Part shown: positions 27,657-36,387 of the stretch, in pieces | Layout of the letters: each line of letters starts with the position of its first letter | Position numbering within the stretch: the first letter of the stretch is position 1 | Assembly (NCBI GenBank): GCA_029247075.1 | Contig: JAQWLX010000112.1 | Location: 1-55,689, forward strand | Source of the DNA: Halieaceae bacterium | GTDB lineage: Bacteria; Pseudomonadota; Gammaproteobacteria; Pseudomonadales; Halieaceae | Length of the DNA stretch: 55,689 nucleotides | Direction: 5' to 3' | Position numbers and translations under genes: made by a program | Notes under the pieces: generated by a model | Told to the model about the DNA's origin: nothing | Seen by the model: the letters and a program-made list of their open reading frames with translations, nothing else | Databases searched by the model: none

Positions 27657-27768
27657 CAAAAACTAGCTATAGTCTACTGATAAAAAATCTGTGAATTTTT
27701 CATATCTTTAATAGATTAATTTTTTGCAATCGGAGCATTGTTCTCTTTAAAAACTGACTGAGGCATAC

Positions 27769-27777
27769 TGCTATAAT
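27769..27777 (+). promoter_or_regulatory. Extended -10 promoter of ilvE
   Basis: TGCTATAAT is an extended -10 element 36 nt upstream of the ilvE start. The -35 region is poor, which an extended -10 tolerates. An AGGGAG Shine-Dalgarno follows at 27801-27806. Confidence 0.6.
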
Positions 27778-27812
27778 ATTAGGTTAGTGGCGCTTGCTGT
27801 AGGGAGTTTATT

Positions 27813-28742
27813 ATGAGCTTTGATGATCGTGACGGACACATTTGGCTGGATGGGGACATAGTGCCGTGGCGTGAAGCTAAAGTTCATGTCTTAACTCATA
27901 CACTTCATTATGGCCTAGGCGTGTTTGAAGGTGTTCGAGCCTACAAAACTGATTCTATGGGCACGTGCGTTTTTCGCCTGGAAGACCATACGAAGCGACT
28001 CTTTCGCTCTGCCCATATTATGCGAATGGAAGTGCCCTTTGATCAAGAAGCTATTAATAAAGCGCATAGAGACGTTATAAGGCTGAATGACCTGGATGAA
28101 GCGTACCTGAGGCCAATGTGTTTTTATGGTTCTGAAGGCATGGGTCTGCGAGCAGACGGATTGAAAACTCATGTCATGGTTGCGGCTTGGGAGTGGCCTT
28201 CTTATATGGATCCTGAAGCGAGTGAGAAGGGCATAAAGGTCAAGACTTCTTCTTTTACGCGACATCACGTAAACATTTCAATGTGTAAGGCCAAAGCTAA
28301 CGGGAATTATATAAATTCCATGTTGGCGCTTCGTGAAGCGCTGGAGAGTGGGGCTGATGAAGCCTTGATGTTGGATAATGAAGGATACGTCGCTGAAGGT
28401 AGCGGCGAAAATATCTTTGTTGTGCGAGATGGCAAATTAATCACGCCGGAACTGACTTCCTGTTTGGAGGGGATTACGCGCGATAGTATCTTTGTATTGG
28501 CGCGGGGAATGGGTTTATCCATCGACGAGCGCCGCATCACTCGCGATGAGGTATATATTGCTGATGAGGCCTTTTTCACAGGGACTGCGGCGGAGGTTGT
28601 TCCAATTCGTGAGCTAGATGGGAGAAACATTGGTTCAGGGCAGCGCGGCCCAATTACTGAGAAGCTTCAGAAAAAATATTTCGACGCCGTCAGAGGGACT
28701 TGCGAGGAGCACTCTGATTGGTTAGCGCCTGTAGCTTCCTGA
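27813..28742 (+). CDS. ilvE: Branched-chain amino-acid aminotransferase
   Basis: A fold-type IV PLP aminotransferase that performs the last step of valine, leucine and isoleucine synthesis. The 309-residue length equals the E. coli enzyme. Signatures are HYGLGVFEGVRAY, FRLEDHTKRLF, LRPMCFYG, the PLP lysine in KAKANGNYINSML (K161 by alignment), EGSGENIFVV, and FFTGTAAEVVPI. It has its own extended -10 promoter and diverges from the DUF47-pit operon. With leuA and ilvD in the window it completes part of the branched-chain pathway. Confidence 0.96.
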   Translation: MSFDDRDGHIWLDGDIVPWREAKVHVLTHTLHYGLGVFEGVRAYKTDSMGTCVFRLEDHTKRLFRSAHIMRMEVPFDQEAINKAHRDVIRLNDLDEAYLRPMCFYGSEGMGLRADGLKTHVMVAAWEWPSYMDPEASEKGIKVKTSSFTRHHVNISMCKAKANGNYINSMLALREALESGADEALMLDNEGYVAEGSGENIFVVRDGKLITPELTSCLEGITRDSIFVLARGMGLSIDERRITRDEVYIADEAFFTGTAAEVVPIRELDGRNIGSGQRGPITEKLQKKYFDAVRGTCEEHSDWLAPVAS

Positions 28743-28810
28743 GGAAATTTTTTCTTAATCTTGCTGAAAGCCTAATTTTCTAGCGCAAAGCAAATAAATT
28801 TGGAAGGAAT

Positions 28811-29629
28811 ATGGAAGAGCAAGGACACCTTGGCAGCAAAGTTTTTTATCGGAAGTGGGCAAAAACTTCTAATCCTAAAGCTACGCTGATTGTAATTCAT
28901 GGATTGGGAGAACATTCAGGTCGTTATAAACAGCTCGCAGAATATTTTTGCGCTCAGGACCTGGTAGTTTTTTGCCCCGACCATTTAGGTCATGGTTTAT
29001 CTCCAGGTAGGCGAGGCCATGTTAAAAGGTTTGAGGACTATTTTGTTGCAGTTGAACAAATTCGCGATAAGCTTGAGCGAGATTATCCAAATATCCCTTG
29101 CTTTGTGCTGGGCCACAGCATGGGTGGATTGATTGCTGCCTCGTGCCTTGTTGAAAACCAAGATCGATTTGCGGGCGCGATCTTTTCTGGTGGCGCATTT
29201 CGTTTGGTGGAGCACCCTTCAAAACTACTTCGTTGGGTAGTAGATACTCTCGCTTTTCTTTTGCCTACAGTGGGTGTTATGAAAATAGATGGGCAAAAAG
29301 TCAGTAGAGATCCAGATATTGTAGACGCATATTTAAAAGATTCATTGGTTCATCACAAGGCGTACAGTGCACGTTTGATAAGTGAATTTATAAAAGCCAT
29401 TGAGAATCTCCAGCGCAACGCAAGTGTCATTTCTATTCCTGCTTTAGTACTGCACGGTGAAGCTGACACTCTGACGGCTCCAGAAGGATCTCCAGAATTT
29501 ATAAAGAATATTTCAAGCCAGGATAAGACATTAAAAATATTACCGGGTGTCTATCACGAAATATTAAATGAGCCTGAGGGACCTCAGTTAATGTCAGACA
29601 TGAAGGAATGGATTTATAAGAGGCTTTGA
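28811..29629 (+). CDS. Alpha/beta hydrolase, monoacylglycerol lipase/lysophospholipase-like
   Basis: A 272-residue serine hydrolase. The lipase-type opening VIHGLGEHSGRY and DHLGHGLSPGRRGHV is characteristic of the monoglyceride lipase (PldB/Hydrolase_4) family. The nucleophile is S103 in GHSMGG, and the rest of the triad can be placed at D219 (HGEADTLT) and H249 (GVYHEILNE). No signal peptide is seen, so it is probably cytosolic or peripheral. Its TGA overlaps the rfbD ATG by one base, coupling it to the dTDP-rhamnose genes. Whether this is functional or just dense packing is unclear. Confidence 0.9.
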   Translation: MEEQGHLGSKVFYRKWAKTSNPKATLIVIHGLGEHSGRYKQLAEYFCAQDLVVFCPDHLGHGLSPGRRGHVKRFEDYFVAVEQIRDKLERDYPNIPCFVLGHSMGGLIAASCLVENQDRFAGAIFSGGAFRLVEHPSKLLRWVVDTLAFLLPTVGVMKIDGQKVSRDPDIVDAYLKDSLVHHKAYSARLISEFIKAIENLQRNASVISIPALVLHGEADTLTAPEGSPEFIKNISSQDKTLKILPGVYHEILNEPEGPQLMSDMKEWIYKRL

Positions 29630-30507
29630 TGGAAAGGATTTTAATAACAGGTGCCGATGGACAACTTGGGACTGAACTGCAGAAAACTGGCCCCAAAAAT
29701 TTCGAATTGTTAGCTCTTGGTCGAGATGAGCTGGATATAGGTGCTGCTCAGCCAATTGCCGATACGATTAGTCAGTTTAAGCCAACGGCGGTAATAAACG
29801 CTGCGGCATATACCGCTGTCGATCAAGCTGAAGCAGAACCTGAAGAAGCCGAGCAAATTAATAGCTTGGCGCCAGGTTATTTAGCAGCGGCCTGTCGAAA
29901 AAATAGAGCATTGCTAATTCATATCTCTACCGACTTTGTTTTTGATGGCCTGGGCAATACTCCCTACAAACCAGATTCTAAAACATCCCCGCTAGGAAAC
30001 TATGGCCGCACAAAATTACTTGGTGAAGAAAAGATTTTAGAGGAGTTGTCAACAGCGTTGATAGTAAGGACAAGCTGGGTTTATTCTGCGTATGGCAAAA
30101 ATTTTGTTAAGACTATGCTTAGATTAATGCAGGAGCGTGATACGGTGAGAGTCGTTGAAGACCAGATAGGAGCTCCAACCTGGGCAAGAGGTTTAGCAGA
30201 AATGCTCTGGGCTTCATTGTCTAAGGATAATATCAGAGGCATCTATCATTGGAGCGATGAAGGAATATGTAGTTGGTATCAGTTCGCCAAAGCTATTGCT
30301 GAGGAAGCGGTTAAGATTGGCTTAATAAAACGTTGTGCGCAGGTGGAACCAATCTCATCCAAGAATTATAAAACCTTAGCGACTAGACCTGACTATAGCG
30401 TGCTTGATTGTTCTTCCACCATTCGAGATGTTGGCATTTCTTCGCTTCCGTGGCGCTCGCAGTTAAAATCAATGCTTGAGGATTTGAAGAGAAACAGTAA
30501 TGTCTAG
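29629..30507 (+). CDS. rfbD: dTDP-4-dehydrorhamnose reductase
   Basis: The last enzyme of dTDP-L-rhamnose synthesis, reducing the 4-keto group with NAD(P)H. An SDR of 292 residues: ITGADGQLGTEL at the N-terminus, NAAAYTAVDQAE, STDFVFDG and the catalytic YGRTKLLGE. VRTSWVYSAYGKNFVKTML and VVEDQIGAPTW are RfbD hallmarks. The ATG at 29629 overlaps the upstream stop by one base (TGATG), and the 3' end overlaps rfbB by 8 nt. It probably acts with RfbABC, here on both strands. Confidence 0.96.
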   Translation: MERILITGADGQLGTELQKTGPKNFELLALGRDELDIGAAQPIADTISQFKPTAVINAAAYTAVDQAEAEPEEAEQINSLAPGYLAAACRKNRALLIHISTDFVFDGLGNTPYKPDSKTSPLGNYGRTKLLGEEKILEELSTALIVRTSWVYSAYGKNFVKTMLRLMQERDTVRVVEDQIGAPTWARGLAEMLWASLSKDNIRGIYHWSDEGICSWYQFAKAIAEEAVKIGLIKRCAQVEPISSKNYKTLATRPDYSVLDCSSTIRDVGISSLPWRSQLKSMLEDLKRNSNV

Positions 30508-31558
30508 ATCAATAATGATTACAGGCGGTCTGGGCTTTATTGGCTCTAATTTTGCGCACTATTGGAAACAAAAACATCCAGATGATTTGATACTCGTATA
30601 CGATGCGATGACTTATTCTGGCAATAGAAAAAATATAGAGTCGTTAGAAGGAGCAGAAAATTTTTTTTTCGTGCAGGGAGATGTATGTAATTTTGATAAG
30701 GTCTTAGCTACCATTCAAGATTACAAGATAAGTACTCTCGTGCATTTTGCTGCCGAAAGTCATGTGGATAAATCTATTTCTGGACCAGATGTGTTCGTTC
30801 AAACTAACCTTGTAGGAACGCATACTCTGTTAAGTGCGGCGACAAGGTGTTGGTTAACAGGTTCTGGGCAAGAGCATCGCTTTCACCATATTTCCACTGA
30901 CGAAGTGTTTGGATCACTTAAGATCGAAGAACCAGCTTTCCATGAGCTTCGTCAGTACGAGCCCAACTCTCCGTACTCTGCATCTAAAGCAGGTTCAGAT
31001 CATCTAGTGCGAGCATACTTTAAAACATATGGTCTACAGGTTAGCACTAGCAACTGTTCCAATAATTATGGGCCTTACCAGCATCCCGAAAAACTAATCC
31101 CACAAACAATTACAAATATTCTATTGGGCAATCCTATCGGAGTTTATGGTGATGGTAGAAATATTCGAGATTGGCTCTATGTAGAAGATCATTGTCGGGG
31201 AGTAGATCGTATTATTGAAGGTGGTGAGGTTGGTGAAACGTATAATATTGGAGGAAACTGCGAGCGAGAGAACATTCACATTGTAGAATTTCTTTGTGAT
31301 GAATTGCAGTCCCGTTTTGAATGCAGCGACATACTTCCCAGGCAATTTCCAAAATCTCCCGCAGCTCAGGGAAAATTGAATCGTGATCTAATTACTAAAG
31401 TAGCGGACAGGCCGGGACATGATAGGCGATACGCGATCAATGCTACTAAAATTAAGGAAAGTCTTGGATTTTTACCTATAGAAACATTTGAAAGTGGAAT
31501 CGAGCGCACAATCAGCTGGTATCTAGAACGTGAAAATTGGTGGCGTGAACTTACATAG
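30500..31558 (+). CDS. rfbB: dTDP-glucose 4,6-dehydratase
   Basis: Converts dTDP-glucose to dTDP-4-keto-6-deoxyglucose, step two of the rhamnose pathway. An extended SDR of 352 residues: NAD-binding ITGGLGFIGSNF, AAESHVDKSI, ISTDEVFGSL with the catalytic Asp-Glu pair, YSASKAGSDH with Tyr and Lys, then SNNYGPYQHPEKLIP and GDGRNIRDWLYVEDHC. It overlaps rfbD by 8 nt and stops 2 nt before the stop of the convergent rfbC. Confidence 0.97.
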   Translation: MSRSIMITGGLGFIGSNFAHYWKQKHPDDLILVYDAMTYSGNRKNIESLEGAENFFFVQGDVCNFDKVLATIQDYKISTLVHFAAESHVDKSISGPDVFVQTNLVGTHTLLSAATRCWLTGSGQEHRFHHISTDEVFGSLKIEEPAFHELRQYEPNSPYSASKAGSDHLVRAYFKTYGLQVSTSNCSNNYGPYQHPEKLIPQTITNILLGNPIGVYGDGRNIRDWLYVEDHCRGVDRIIEGGEVGETYNIGGNCERENIHIVEFLCDELQSRFECSDILPRQFPKSPAAQGKLNRDLITKVADRPGHDRRYAINATKIKESLGFLPIETFESGIERTISWYLERENWWRELT

Positions 31559-31560
31559 AT

Positions 31561-32109
31561 CTAATCAAAAAATGGTATTTCAGGCCAGGAAAGTGCATTG
31601 CTATCTTTTCCTGACAGCGTTGGGTTCTTTTGATCAGGAAGCGGCCAACTAATCGCAACAGTAGGATCGTTCCACGCTAGGGTGAATTCACTATCTGGAT
31701 CATAATAGTTCGTGCACTTATATTGGAAATCGGCAGTGCTAGAAGTAACGCAAAAGCCATGAGCAAAGCCTTCGGGAATCCAAAGCATTTTGTGGTTTAC
31801 ATCATTTAATGTGATTCCAAACCACTGACCAAAGCTGGGGGAAGACTTTCGTAAATCAACAGCGACATCAAAAACTTCACCCCTTGCAACTTTGACTAAT
31901 TTCCCCTGGGGTTGGTTTAGCTGGAAATGCAAGCCCCTTAAAATTCCTTTATTTGATCGGCTAGTATTGTCTTGTACGAAGTTAATATCCAAACCAGCTG
32001 ATTTGAAATTCTTGGAATTCCAGTTTTCCAAAAAAAACCCCCTGTCATCACCAAATATCTCAGGAGTGATTATAAATACGTCTTTAAGACGGGTATTCTC
32101 AACCTTCAT
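31561..32109 (-). CDS. rfbC: dTDP-4-dehydrorhamnose 3,5-epimerase
   Basis: A cupin-fold epimerase, step three of dTDP-rhamnose synthesis. The 182-residue length is standard. The family pattern is complete: [30 protein letters not shown] with the catalytic His, [31 protein letters not shown], and YKCTNYYDP with the catalytic Tyr. It overlaps the 3' end of rfbA by 11 nt and converges on rfbB with 2 nt between stops. Confidence 0.97.
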   Translation of the reverse strand: MKVENTRLKDVFIITPEIFGDDRGFFLENWNSKNFKSAGLDINFVQDNTSRSNKGILRGLHFQLNQPQGKLVKVARGEVFDVAVDLRKSSPSFGQWFGITLNDVNHKMLWIPEGFAHGFCVTSSTADFQYKCTNYYDPDSEFTLAWNDPTVAISWPLPDQKNPTLSGKDSNALSWPEIPFFD

Positions 32110-33004
32110 TAAAAGGCGCTTTATCGGGGTCGATGAGTCCTTTTAGGTATTCACCATACCCACTTTTTACTAGCGGAGCTGCAAGTGCTAATAATTGTTC
32201 ACCATTAATATAGCCTTGCCGATAGGCCGTCTCATTTGGACAGCATATTTTTAATCCTTGGCGCTCTTCAATGACACGGATAAAGTTTCCTGCATCGAGC
32301 AAGCTCCCATGTGTTCCAGTGTCCAGCCATGCCGAGCCGCGCGCCATAATTTCTACGTGTAGGTTGTCACGTTCAAGATATATTCGGTTAACATCTGTAA
32401 TTTCTAGCTCACCCCTCTCAGAGGGTTGCATAGTTTTAACAATATCTACGACTTCGTTATCATAGAAATATAGCCCTGTTACAGCATAGTTAGATTTCGG
32501 CTTGTCTGGTTTTTCGATAATACTAGATGGCATTCCTTCCTTATCGAACTCAATTACTCCATAGCGCTCGGGGTCGTTGACGTAGTAGGCAAAGATGGTT
32601 GAACCTTTATCTCGCCTGACAGCACTTTGTAATTTTTCAGTAAAACCGCTGCCGTAAAAAATATTGTCTCCCAATATCAGACTCGCTGGACTATTTCCAA
32701 TGAATTCCTCTCCCAACAAAAATGCTTGTGCGAGTCCTTCCGGAGTTGGTTGCACAACATATTGAAGATTCAGACCCCATTGTGATCCATTACCTAGCAA
32801 ATCAGCGAACGCCATCTGATCTCTCGGCGTTGTGATAATCAAGATGTCACGAATTCCCGCCGACATTAAAGTAGTCAACGGGTAATAAATCATTGGTTTG
32901 TCATATACAGGCATCAATTGCTTACTGACCGTCGTGGTTAAAGGAAATAGTCTTGTTCCTGCGCCACCAGCGAGAATAATGCCTTTATAGTGTGTGTTTG
33001 TCAT
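32099..33004 (-). CDS. rfbA: Glucose-1-phosphate thymidylyltransferase
   Basis: Makes dTDP-glucose from dTTP and glucose 1-phosphate, the entry step of the rhamnose pathway. The 301-residue nucleotidyltransferase has [16 protein letters not shown] with the signature G-x-G-T-R-L, [44 protein letters not shown], and [17 protein letters not shown]. It is the first gene of the minus-strand rfbAC pair and diverges from the glycosyltransferase gene across a 159-nt region with a perfect palindrome. Confidence 0.97.
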   Translation of the reverse strand: MTNTHYKGIILAGGAGTRLFPLTTTVSKQLMPVYDKPMIYYPLTTLMSAGIRDILIITTPRDQMAFADLLGNGSQWGLNLQYVVQPTPEGLAQAFLLGEEFIGNSPASLILGDNIFYGSGFTEKLQSAVRRDKGSTIFAYYVNDPERYGVIEFDKEGMPSSIIEKPDKPKSNYAVTGLYFYDNEVVDIVKTMQPSERGELEITDVNRIYLERDNLHVEIMARGSAWLDTGTHGSLLDAGNFIRVIEERQGLKICCPNETAYRQGYINGEQLLALAAPLVKSGYGEYLKGLIDPDKAPFNEG

Positions 33005-33063
33005 ATTTTGAATGAAGCATCCGCGTCAGGATCAATTATAGTTGGAATCCGTGCATTAGTGAC

Positions 33064-33087
33064 AATTATCTTATCACTAAGATAATT
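33064..33087. promoter_or_regulatory. Perfect palindrome between rfbA and the glycosyltransferase gene
   Basis: AATTATCTTA (33064-33073) and its exact complement TAAGATAATT (33078-33087) are separated by TCAC. It lies 60 nt from the rfbA start and about 77 nt from the glycosyltransferase start, where a shared operator for two divergent glycan operons would be expected. It could also form a hairpin in either transcript. Confidence 0.45.
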
Positions 33088-33163
33088 CGGTTTATAAGAT
33101 GACACTGGAGTTTTAGATAATCGCTGATAAAATCTGATCCGGCTCACGGTAGGGCGTTATAAG

Positions 33164-34573
33164 TTGAGGAGTTTTGAGTGTCGCCTAAGCCCGCTCGTCC
33201 CAGCAAATCCAAGTGAGATAAACTTGAAGGAGGCTGCTATCAAGCAACCTGATACAGTGCATTTTTTTGAAAGTAGATCTGATCTCGATTCACATACGTC
33301 TAGTGACAGTTTGGTGAGTTCCGCTTCAGCATCTGGCAGCCGGGCTCTAAGAATTGCGCTTCTTGGGTATCGCAGTGACCCTTATAGTGGAGGTCAAGGC
33401 GTATACATACATTATCTTAGTAAAGCTCTTACTGATGCCGGGCATCGCGTTGATGTTATCTCTGGACCACCTTACCCTCGGCTTGATCCTAGGATAAAGC
33501 TAATAAAACTTCCAAGTTTGGACTTATTCCAGAATGGACTTGACTCTATTAGACCAAGAAACTTACTTTCGATAACCGACCTGATTGAATGGATCAGTAA
33601 GCTCACCGGCGGATTTGCCGAACCGTATTCATTTGGCCGTCGTGCTTTGAAGTATTTACTTAAACATAGAGATGAATATGATTTGATTCATGATAATCAA
33701 TCTCTAAGTTTTGGAATGCTAAAAATCCAAAACCTTGGATTTCCGTTGGTCACGACGATTCATCATCCAATCACTAGTGATTTGAGAATAGCTTTATCAG
33801 ACGCGCCGACCTGGCAGGCTAGACTATTAATTTGGCGATGGCATTCTTTCCTTAAGATGCAAGTCCGAGTAGCCAGGCGTTTGCGACATGTTGTTACAGT
33901 GTCTCAATGTTCACAGAAAGATATTGCATCAGACTTTGCTCTATCCTTAGACAGAATCAGTGTCATTTATAACGGGATAGATACTAATGTATTTAAGCCT
34001 ATTCCAGAAATAAAGAGACACTCAAATCTGGTGATGGCCACAGCATCTGCGGATGCTCCCCTGAAAGGCGTTAGATATCTTCTTGAAGCTTTCGCAATTT
34101 TACTTCAAAAGTATCCGAATCTTGAATTGGTCTTGGTTGGAAAGCTGCATCAGGGAGGAAATACCGAGCAACTTATTAAAGACTTGAATTTGATTTCTAA
34201 CATATCTTTTGTATCTGGCATCAGCACAACAGCGCTCGTTAAAATGTATGCGCAAGCCACACTGGTAATTGTTCCTTCGGTCTATGAAGGATTTGGATTG
34301 CCAGCGGGTGAGGCAATGTCTTGCGGAGTGGCAGTGGTTTCCACCAACGGAGGTGCCTTGCCGGAAATTGTTGGTGACAGTGCGATGATCGTCCCGACAC
34401 GTGATTCTAAGGCATTGGCAAATGCCGCTTCAAAATTGCTAGAGAAGCCTAGCTTGCGCGAGGTTATGGGAAAAGAGGCTCGTGAACACATTAGGCAACG
34501 TTTTAGCTGGGAAGCTTGTGCGAAAAATATGACTAAATATTATGAGAGTATTGTAGCCAATGCAGACGATTGA
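33164..34573 (+). CDS. GT4-family (GT-B fold) glycosyltransferase
   Basis: A glycosyltransferase of about 400 recognisable residues. The Rossmann opening RIALLGYRSDPYSGGQGVYIHYLSKAL starts near residue 63, and the nucleotide-sugar-binding E-x7-E is E375 to E383 in YEGFGLPAGEAMSCG, followed by STNGGALPEIV. STHHPIT-like TTIHHPITSD is also seen. The first about 60 residues are low in conserved features and the TTG start at 33164 is doubtful: a GAGGAG just inside it is better placed for a GTG at 33178 in another frame, which closes after 12 codons. The gene overlaps the methyltransferase by 14 nt. The sugar donor is unknown; dTDP-rhamnose is plausible from context. Confidence 0.88.
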   Translation: MRSFECRLSPLVPANPSEINLKEAAIKQPDTVHFFESRSDLDSHTSSDSLVSSASASGSRALRIALLGYRSDPYSGGQGVYIHYLSKALTDAGHRVDVISGPPYPRLDPRIKLIKLPSLDLFQNGLDSIRPRNLLSITDLIEWISKLTGGFAEPYSFGRRALKYLLKHRDEYDLIHDNQSLSFGMLKIQNLGFPLVTTIHHPITSDLRIALSDAPTWQARLLIWRWHSFLKMQVRVARRLRHVVTVSQCSQKDIASDFALSLDRISVIYNGIDTNVFKPIPEIKRHSNLVMATASADAPLKGVRYLLEAFAILLQKYPNLELVLVGKLHQGGNTEQLIKDLNLISNISFVSGISTTALVKMYAQATLVIVPSVYEGFGLPAGEAMSCGVAVVSTNGGALPEIVGDSAMIVPTRDSKALANAASKLLEKPSLREVMGKEAREHIRQRFSWEACAKNMTKYYESIVANADD

Positions 34574-35270
34574 TTTTAGTTACCTGCCTGTTCGTACTGG
34601 GGATCTTGTCTTGGACCTTGGTTGTGGCGAAGGTAGACACGTTATTGCGGCTGCTTGCCACTTAGATATTAATGTATTCGGCATCGATTTAAATAAGGAA
34701 GATTTGTTATCTGCTAGAGAAAAAGAAAAAGAAGTCACAATAAGAGATGGAAGTGTAGCCGAATTTATCGTGGGCGACGCATTACGCTTGCCATTTGAAG
34801 ACCATTGCTTTGATGCTGTTATATGCAGCGAGGTACTCGAACATATTAGAGATTACCGATCTGTATTGAAAGAAATCGGGCGTGTTTTGCGAAATGGTGG
34901 TTTTTTTTGCGCCAGCGTTCCTAGGCATTGGCCTGAAAAAATTTGTTGGGCACTAAGTCGCGAATATCATGAAGTACCGGGCGGACATATCCATATTTTT
35001 AGGACGGGGCAACTGCGAAAGGAGATAGAAAGCCTTGGCATGCAGTATTATCGTCGACACTGGGCTCATGCATTACATGTCCCATTTTGGTGGCTGAAAT
35101 GCATTTTCTGGAAATCCCAAAACACTAATCTACTTGTTTCCTTATACCATCGAATGTTGGTTTGGGACTTAATGCGACAACCGTTAATAACTCGTCTTTT
35201 GGAGTCTCTGCTAAATCCTATTATGGGTAAGAGTGTGGTTTTATACTTTCGCAAGGACCCTTCAATATGA
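34560..35270 (+). CDS. Class I SAM-dependent methyltransferase
   Basis: A 236-residue Methyltransf_11-type enzyme. Motif I is LDLGCGEGRH (about 18-27), the acidic SAM-ribose residue is in GIDLNKEDL, and motif IV/post-I includes GDALRLPFEDHCFDAVICSEVLEHI. The C-terminal third is aromatic and basic with no clear family feature, and could contact a glycolipid acceptor. It begins inside the glycosyltransferase gene (14-nt overlap) and ends in an ATGA overlap with the toroid gene, so the three are translationally coupled. The acceptor is unknown. Confidence 0.9.
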   Translation: MQTIDFSYLPVRTGDLVLDLGCGEGRHVIAAACHLDINVFGIDLNKEDLLSAREKEKEVTIRDGSVAEFIVGDALRLPFEDHCFDAVICSEVLEHIRDYRSVLKEIGRVLRNGGFFCASVPRHWPEKICWALSREYHEVPGGHIHIFRTGQLRKEIESLGMQYYRRHWAHALHVPFWWLKCIFWKSQNTNLLVSLYHRMLVWDLMRQPLITRLLESLLNPIMGKSVVLYFRKDPSI

Positions 35271-36340
35271 GTGGTCTTTACTTAAGTCGTGGCCTGTTCC
35301 CAAAGGATTTTCTTCGACCAACTGTTGAGTTTGTACTAGAGGTTCAAAAGGAATCAGGTGAAATACCTTGGTTTTCTGGAGGCCATAGCGACCCTTGGGA
35401 TCATGTCGAGGCTGCTATGGGGTTGTCGATAGGGGGAGAGTGGAACGCTGCAGAACGAGCTTACAGATGGTTGGCAGAAAATCAATTAACAGATGGAAGT
35501 TGGTGGTCGGGCTATAGGGGCGCCGAGATAGATAATGGGGAGCGCAGGGAGAGTAATTTCGTAGCTTATTTTGCAACTGGAATATGGCACCAGTATTTAG
35601 TTACCGAGGATAGAAGGTTTTTAATAGAAATGTGGCCGGTGGTTGAATTAGCGATAAGCTTTGTATTGTCTTTGCAGTCTGAGTATGGAGATGTTGACTG
35701 GTCAGTTGATTCTACTGGTACTGCGGCAGGTGATTCATTGGTTACTGGTTGCGCATCTATTTATAAAAGCCTCGAATGTGCTTTTAATATTGCCTCAACT
35801 TTAGGCCATAATCGGGTTGACTGGTTTGAAGCGAGACAGAAATTAGGTGAGGCATTGCGGGGAATGCCTCAGCGTTTCGATAGAACCTGGGAAAGCAAAG
35901 CTCGTTACTCGATGGATTGGTTTTACCCAGTGTTGACAGGAGTCGTGCAAAGCCTAGATGCGCGAAAACGTATAGATTCGCGTTGGAACGAATTTGTAGA
36001 AGAAGGATTAGGCTGTAGGTGTGTTGTTGATCAGCCTTGGGTTACTGTCGCGGAATCTTGTGAAATGGTGCTAGCACTACTTGCCATCAATGACAGAGTT
36101 ACTGCGACAGAGGTCTTTAGTTGGTTGTCTCAATGGCGAGAAGATAGTGGAGCTTATTGGACAGGTTATCAACTAGTGGAGGACATCCTTTGGCCGGATG
36201 AGCAACCTACTTGGACGGCTGGAGCTATCTTGCTGGCCGCAGATGCTTTAACCGAGCATACTGGTGCTGCTAATCTTTTTACATCAGTAAATCTGATCTC
36301 CGATGCTAAAGCAAAAGTTTCTAGTTTGGGTATAGAATAA
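35267..36340 (+). CDS. Alpha/alpha-toroid protein (prenyltransferase/squalene-oxidase-repeat-like)
   Basis: A 357-residue soluble protein without signal peptide. It shows QW-like motifs: Q27-x3-G-x3-W35, Q73-x3-G-x-W79 and Q137-x3-G-x3-W145. There is also an internal repeat: residues about 47-83 ending GSWWSGY match about 262-301 ending GAYWTGY, as expected for helical repeats in an alpha/alpha barrel. It lacks the DxDD motif of squalene-hopene cyclase and any recognised protein-prenyltransferase zinc site, so the cyclase or prenyltransferase label should not be taken literally; an (alpha/alpha)6 glycan-active enzyme is an alternative. The ATGA start overlap with the methyltransferase ties it to the glycosyltransferase-methyltransferase pair. 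Function is unknown. Confidence 0.72.
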   Translation: MSGLYLSRGLFPKDFLRPTVEFVLEVQKESGEIPWFSGGHSDPWDHVEAAMGLSIGGEWNAAERAYRWLAENQLTDGSWWSGYRGAEIDNGERRESNFVAYFATGIWHQYLVTEDRRFLIEMWPVVELAISFVLSLQSEYGDVDWSVDSTGTAAGDSLVTGCASIYKSLECAFNIASTLGHNRVDWFEARQKLGEALRGMPQRFDRTWESKARYSMDWFYPVLTGVVQSLDARKRIDSRWNEFVEEGLGCRCVVDQPWVTVAESCEMVLALLAINDRVTATEVFSWLSQWREDSGAYWTGYQLVEDILWPDEQPTWTAGAILLAADALTEHTGAANLFTSVNLISDAKAKVSSLGIE

Positions 36341-36387
36341 AGAGATGATTTATGTTTTTCTAAGCTAGAATAATAAGTTAATTATTA

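Noticed and set aside
33144-33156. RfaH ops-like element (CGGTAG) upstream of the glycosyltransferase
   Set aside because: Only six bases match GCGGTAGC in the core, there is no JUMPstart sequence, and the spacing to the gene is very short.
35267-36340. Squalene-hopene cyclase
   Set aside because: No DxDD catalytic motif, and only about half the length of a cyclase; only the QW-like repeats agree.
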